From NCBI RefSeq assembly GCF_900497595.1, contig NZ_UFQO01000003.1, forward strand, positions 435,532-499,531: a stretch of DNA of 64,000 nt. Reading direction: 5' to 3'. Position numbers and translations under genes: made by a program. Source of the stretch: Treponema pectinovorum (GTDB lineage Bacteria; Spirochaetota; Spirochaetia; Treponematales; Treponemataceae). Positions 61,682 to 64,000 of the stretch are shown piece by piece. The number at the start of each line of letters is the position of its first letter. Position 1 is the stretch's first letter. Below the pieces are notes generated by a model. That model saw only the letters and a list, made by a program, of their open reading frames with translations, did not search any database and had not been told where the DNA came from.

Positions 61682-63484
61682 ATGACAGAAATGAAGTATA
61701 AACGCAATTTTTGTATTGTTGCGCATATTGACCACGGAAAATCGACGCTTTCGGATAGGTTGATTCAAAAATCTAAGATAATCGACGAAAGAAAGATGAC
61801 CAACCAAATTCTCGACAACATGGATATAGAGAGGGAACGTGGAATAACGATAAAAAGTCAAGCGGTAACGATTCCTTACCATGCGCAAGATGGGCATGAT
61901 TATGAATTGAATTTCGTTGATACTCCAGGACATGTCGATTTTTCTTATGAAGTTTCAAGGGCGATTGCCTCGTGCGAGGGTGCTCTTTTGCTGGTCGACG
62001 CAAGCCAAGGCGTTGAAAGTCAAACTGTTTCCAATTTATATCTTGCTATGGAGCATGATTTAACGATTGTTCCTGTAATAAATAAAATTGACCTCCCTTC
62101 CGCAGATATTGAATCTGTAAAACATCAAATTGAGCATGATTTGGCTTTGGATAGCGAAGATGCTGTAATGGTTAGTGCAAAAACTGGAGTTGGAATTGAC
62201 GATTTGATGGAAGCGATTGTAAAAAAGTTTCCTCCTCCAGATGGAAATCCAGAAGGCAAGGCTCAAGCTTTGATCTTTGACTGCCATTATGATGAATACC
62301 GTGGCGTAATAATCCACATCCGTGTAAAAGAGGGCAGAATAAACAAGGGCGATTTAATCAGATTTATGTCAAATTCTTCGGACTATAAAGTTGAGCAGAT
62401 TGGTGTTTTTAAAATCAATTATGAAGAAACTCAATATCTGGAAGCAGGCGATGTAGGTTATATAATTGCAGGCTGCAAAACTGTTAGCGATGTAAAAGTT
62501 GGCGATACCGTAACTCTTGCAGAAAATCCCGCTGAAAAGCCTCTCCCAGGATTTAAAGAAGTAAAACCGGTTGTTTTTTCTTCAATTTATCCTATGGATT
62601 CAAACGATTACGAAGAATTAAAAGACAGCATGGAAAAACTCAAGTTAAACGATGCGAGCCTTACTTACGACAAGGATAATTCCTTGGCTTTGGGGAACGG
62701 TTTTCGTTGTGGATTTTTAGGACTTTTGCATTTGGAAATTATTCAAGAAAGGCTTGAGCGCGATTACGACCAATCAGTCATCTTTACTTCGCCTTCAGTT
62801 GAATATCATTGCACGCTCACAAATGGGGAGGAAGTCATAATCGACAACCCTACCGAATTTCCAGAGAGCAAGATAAAAGAATCTCGCGAGCCGTATATTC
62901 GAGCGTCTATAATAACTCCTTCAGAGTACATCGGTGCCATAATGAATTTGTGTACGGAAAAACGCGGCGAGCAAAAGAATATGACCTATTTGGATGAAAA
63001 AAGAGTGGAGTTGATTTATGAGATGCCACTTTCCGAGGTTTTGTTTGATTTTTATGACCGTTTAAAAAGTTATAGCCGCGGTTATGCAAGTTTTGATTAT
63101 ACAGTTATAGAATACAGACCTACAGATTTGGTGAAAGTAGACACGCTGATAAATAGTAAACCTGTCGATGCTCTTTCGTTTCTCGCTTTTAGGCAGGGAG
63201 CGGTTTTGCGTGCAAAAAAAGTGTGCGAACGCTTAAAGGATGAAATTTCCCGTCAGCAGTTTAAAATTGCAATTCAAGGGGCGATCGGAAGCCAGATAAT
63301 TGCCCGGGAAACTGTAAATCCTGTTAGAAAAGACGTCCTTGCAAAGTGCTATGGAGGCGATATAACGAGAAAAAGAAAATTGCTTGAAAAACAAAAAGAA
63401 GGCAAAAAGCGAATGAAAATGGTAGGAAATGTAGAACTTCCGCAAAGTGCCTTTTTGGCAGTCTTAAAAGAAAAAGAAGACTGA
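61682..63484 (+). CDS. lepA: Elongation factor 4 (LepA)
   Basis: 600-residue translational GTPase. G1 AHIDHGKST, G2 region RERGITIKSQ, G3 DTPGHVDF, G4 NKIDLPSAD are complete, followed by EF-G-like domains and the LepA-specific C terminus ending RKKLLEKQKEGKKRMK-like (seen as KRKLLEKQKEGKKRMK). It remodels stalled or mispositioned ribosomes. The length is typical. Confidence 0.98.
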   Translation: MTEMKYKRNFCIVAHIDHGKSTLSDRLIQKSKIIDERKMTNQILDNMDIERERGITIKSQAVTIPYHAQDGHDYELNFVDTPGHVDFSYEVSRAIASCEGALLLVDASQGVESQTVSNLYLAMEHDLTIVPVINKIDLPSADIESVKHQIEHDLALDSEDAVMVSAKTGVGIDDLMEAIVKKFPPPDGNPEGKAQALIFDCHYDEYRGVIIHIRVKEGRINKGDLIRFMSNSSDYKVEQIGVFKINYEETQYLEAGDVGYIIAGCKTVSDVKVGDTVTLAENPAEKPLPGFKEVKPVVFSSIYPMDSNDYEELKDSMEKLKLNDASLTYDKDNSLALGNGFRCGFLGLLHLEIIQERLERDYDQSVIFTSPSVEYHCTLTNGEEVIIDNPTEFPESKIKESREPYIRASIITPSEYIGAIMNLCTEKRGEQKNMTYLDEKRVELIYEMPLSEVLFDFYDRLKSYSRGYASFDYTVIEYRPTDLVKVDTLINSKPVDALSFLAFRQGAVLRAKKVCERLKDEISRQQFKIAIQGAIGSQIIARETVNPVRKDVLAKCYGGDITRKRKLLEKQKEGKKRMKMVGNVELPQSAFLAVLKEKED

Positions 63485-63542
63485 TTTTGACTGTTTGTTT
63501 AATGATTTTTTTGATGCGTGATTTTATTTACGCATTTTTATT

Positions 63543-63998
63543 TTACGCTTCAAGATTCTTCAAGAAAAAGTCGATTTCACTTCGGATTCTTTTTAAAATG
63601 CTCGTATCCTTTACTGAAAACTTATATCCGTCTGCAAAATGAAGATAAAGATATTCTCTGCATTCAAGGAGATTTGTTAATTCCTGTTCGAGCGATGGGA
63701 GTGGTTTAGGATTTGCATTTTCTCCTTTAGATAGGAGCTCTTTAATTCTGTTGAGAGATTCTATTTCGTTTTTAAGATAGTAATCAAGATTTTTTTCGGA
63801 CTGAGAGATAGAATCGTTTTTATCTGTTTTGAAAAGACAATTGAACTCAAAATCTTTTTTAGGCGGAATAGATTTACAGATTGAATCTATAAATTGAGTG
63901 CTTGCAAATGGAAGATTCAAAGAAAGTCCTTTTTCCCCAGCATCAAATAGATTTTTTTTAGAAGCAAAATATCCTCTAAAAAGTTTTGCATAATTCAA
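63543..63998 (-). CDS. Hypothetical protein, probably cut by the right edge
   Basis: At least 151 residues. The frame is open to the window edge; the first visible possible start is a TTG at 63998 without room to judge its context, so the true N terminus may lie outside. The visible part is helical and charged with a glutamate/lysine-rich C terminus. No domain is recognised. It converges on lepA. Confidence 0.5.
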   Translation of the reverse strand: MNYAKLFRGYFASKKNLFDAGEKGLSLNLPFASTQFIDSICKSIPPKKDFEFNCLFKTDKNDSISQSEKNLDYYLKNEIESLNRIKELLSKGENANPKPLPSLEQELTNLLECREYLYLHFADGYKFSVKDTSILKRIRSEIDFFLKNLEA

Positions 63999-64000
63999 TA

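Overview
The window is a low-GC bacterial chromosome segment that looks like a host-associated (gut or rumen) Treponema-type spirochete. The main grounds are gene content and order: a V/A-type rather than F-type ATPase operon, ispE-spoVG-tRNA-Gln-rplY, rplU-prp-rpmA-obgE-nadD-yqeK-lytR-rsfS, a YihY membrane protein fused to a cyclic-nucleotide domain, lipoprotein HtrA proteases, and plant-polysaccharide enzymes (permuted GH16 glucanase, PL10 pectate lyase, GH28 polygalacturonase, KDPG aldolase). No transposase, integrase, phage gene or CRISPR array was seen.

Layout. 1-5.1 kb: 3' part of argD, a DUF1846 gene, ogt, a membrane-bound XRE regulator and a lipoprotein glucanase whose GH16 fold is circularly permuted. 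5.2-10 kb (minus strand): guaA, then asnS with yihY-cNMP. 10.2-13.3 kb: citrate synthase, a small-subunit-type pseudouridine synthase and a ZIP transporter, then convergent thrH. 13.9-15.5 kb: a 340-bp repeat/hairpin array followed by an alternative sigma-70 gene that has a -24/-12 (sigma-54-type) promoter match. 15.5-19.4 kb: divergent polysaccharide deacetylase, tsaD, tyrA, apt. 19.5-21.7 kb (minus): KDPG aldolase-VOC fusion and a secreted nuclease. 21.9-30.4 kb: asnA, a hypothetical gene, grpE-dnaK-dnaJ, an M28 peptidase, argG with possible ArgR boxes. 30.5-36.7 kb: pectate lyase, polygalacturonase-LUD pair, RluA-type pseudouridine synthase, EamA exporter, secG. 36.8-46.2 kb: PTS-type EIIA, the nine-gene V-ATPase cluster and a universal stress protein. 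46.4-49.6 kb: J-domain protein, map, htrA. 49.9-55.2 kb: ribosome/translation and NAD cluster. 55.3-64 kb: an extremely acidic small protein, ispE, spoVG, tRNA-Gln, rplY, a large secreted TPR/Asp-loop protein, a second HtrA-like lipoprotein, lepA, and one gene cut by the right edge.

Most interesting signals. (1) Intergenic repeats at 2.6-2.84 kb and 13.95-14.29 kb carry series of hairpins whose arms differ completely but stay self-complementary, while the loop stays A-N-GGA-N closed by C-G. This is the RNA recognition pattern of CsrA/RsmE, so these could be CsrA-binding RNA elements. (2) The sigma factor gene at 14.66 kb has a GG-N10-GC promoter match, suggesting an RpoN-to-sigma-70 cascade comparable to RpoN-RpoS in Borrelia. 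(3) At least eight genes have a -10 hexamer only 6-9 nt before the start codon, so they are probably translated from leaderless or nearly leaderless mRNAs. (4) The GH16 enzyme closely resembles my recollection of the permuted Fibrobacter succinogenes lichenase, suggesting transfer between fibre-degrading gut bacteria.

Coordinates and motifs were read by eye. Family assignments rest on recognised motifs, not on database searches.
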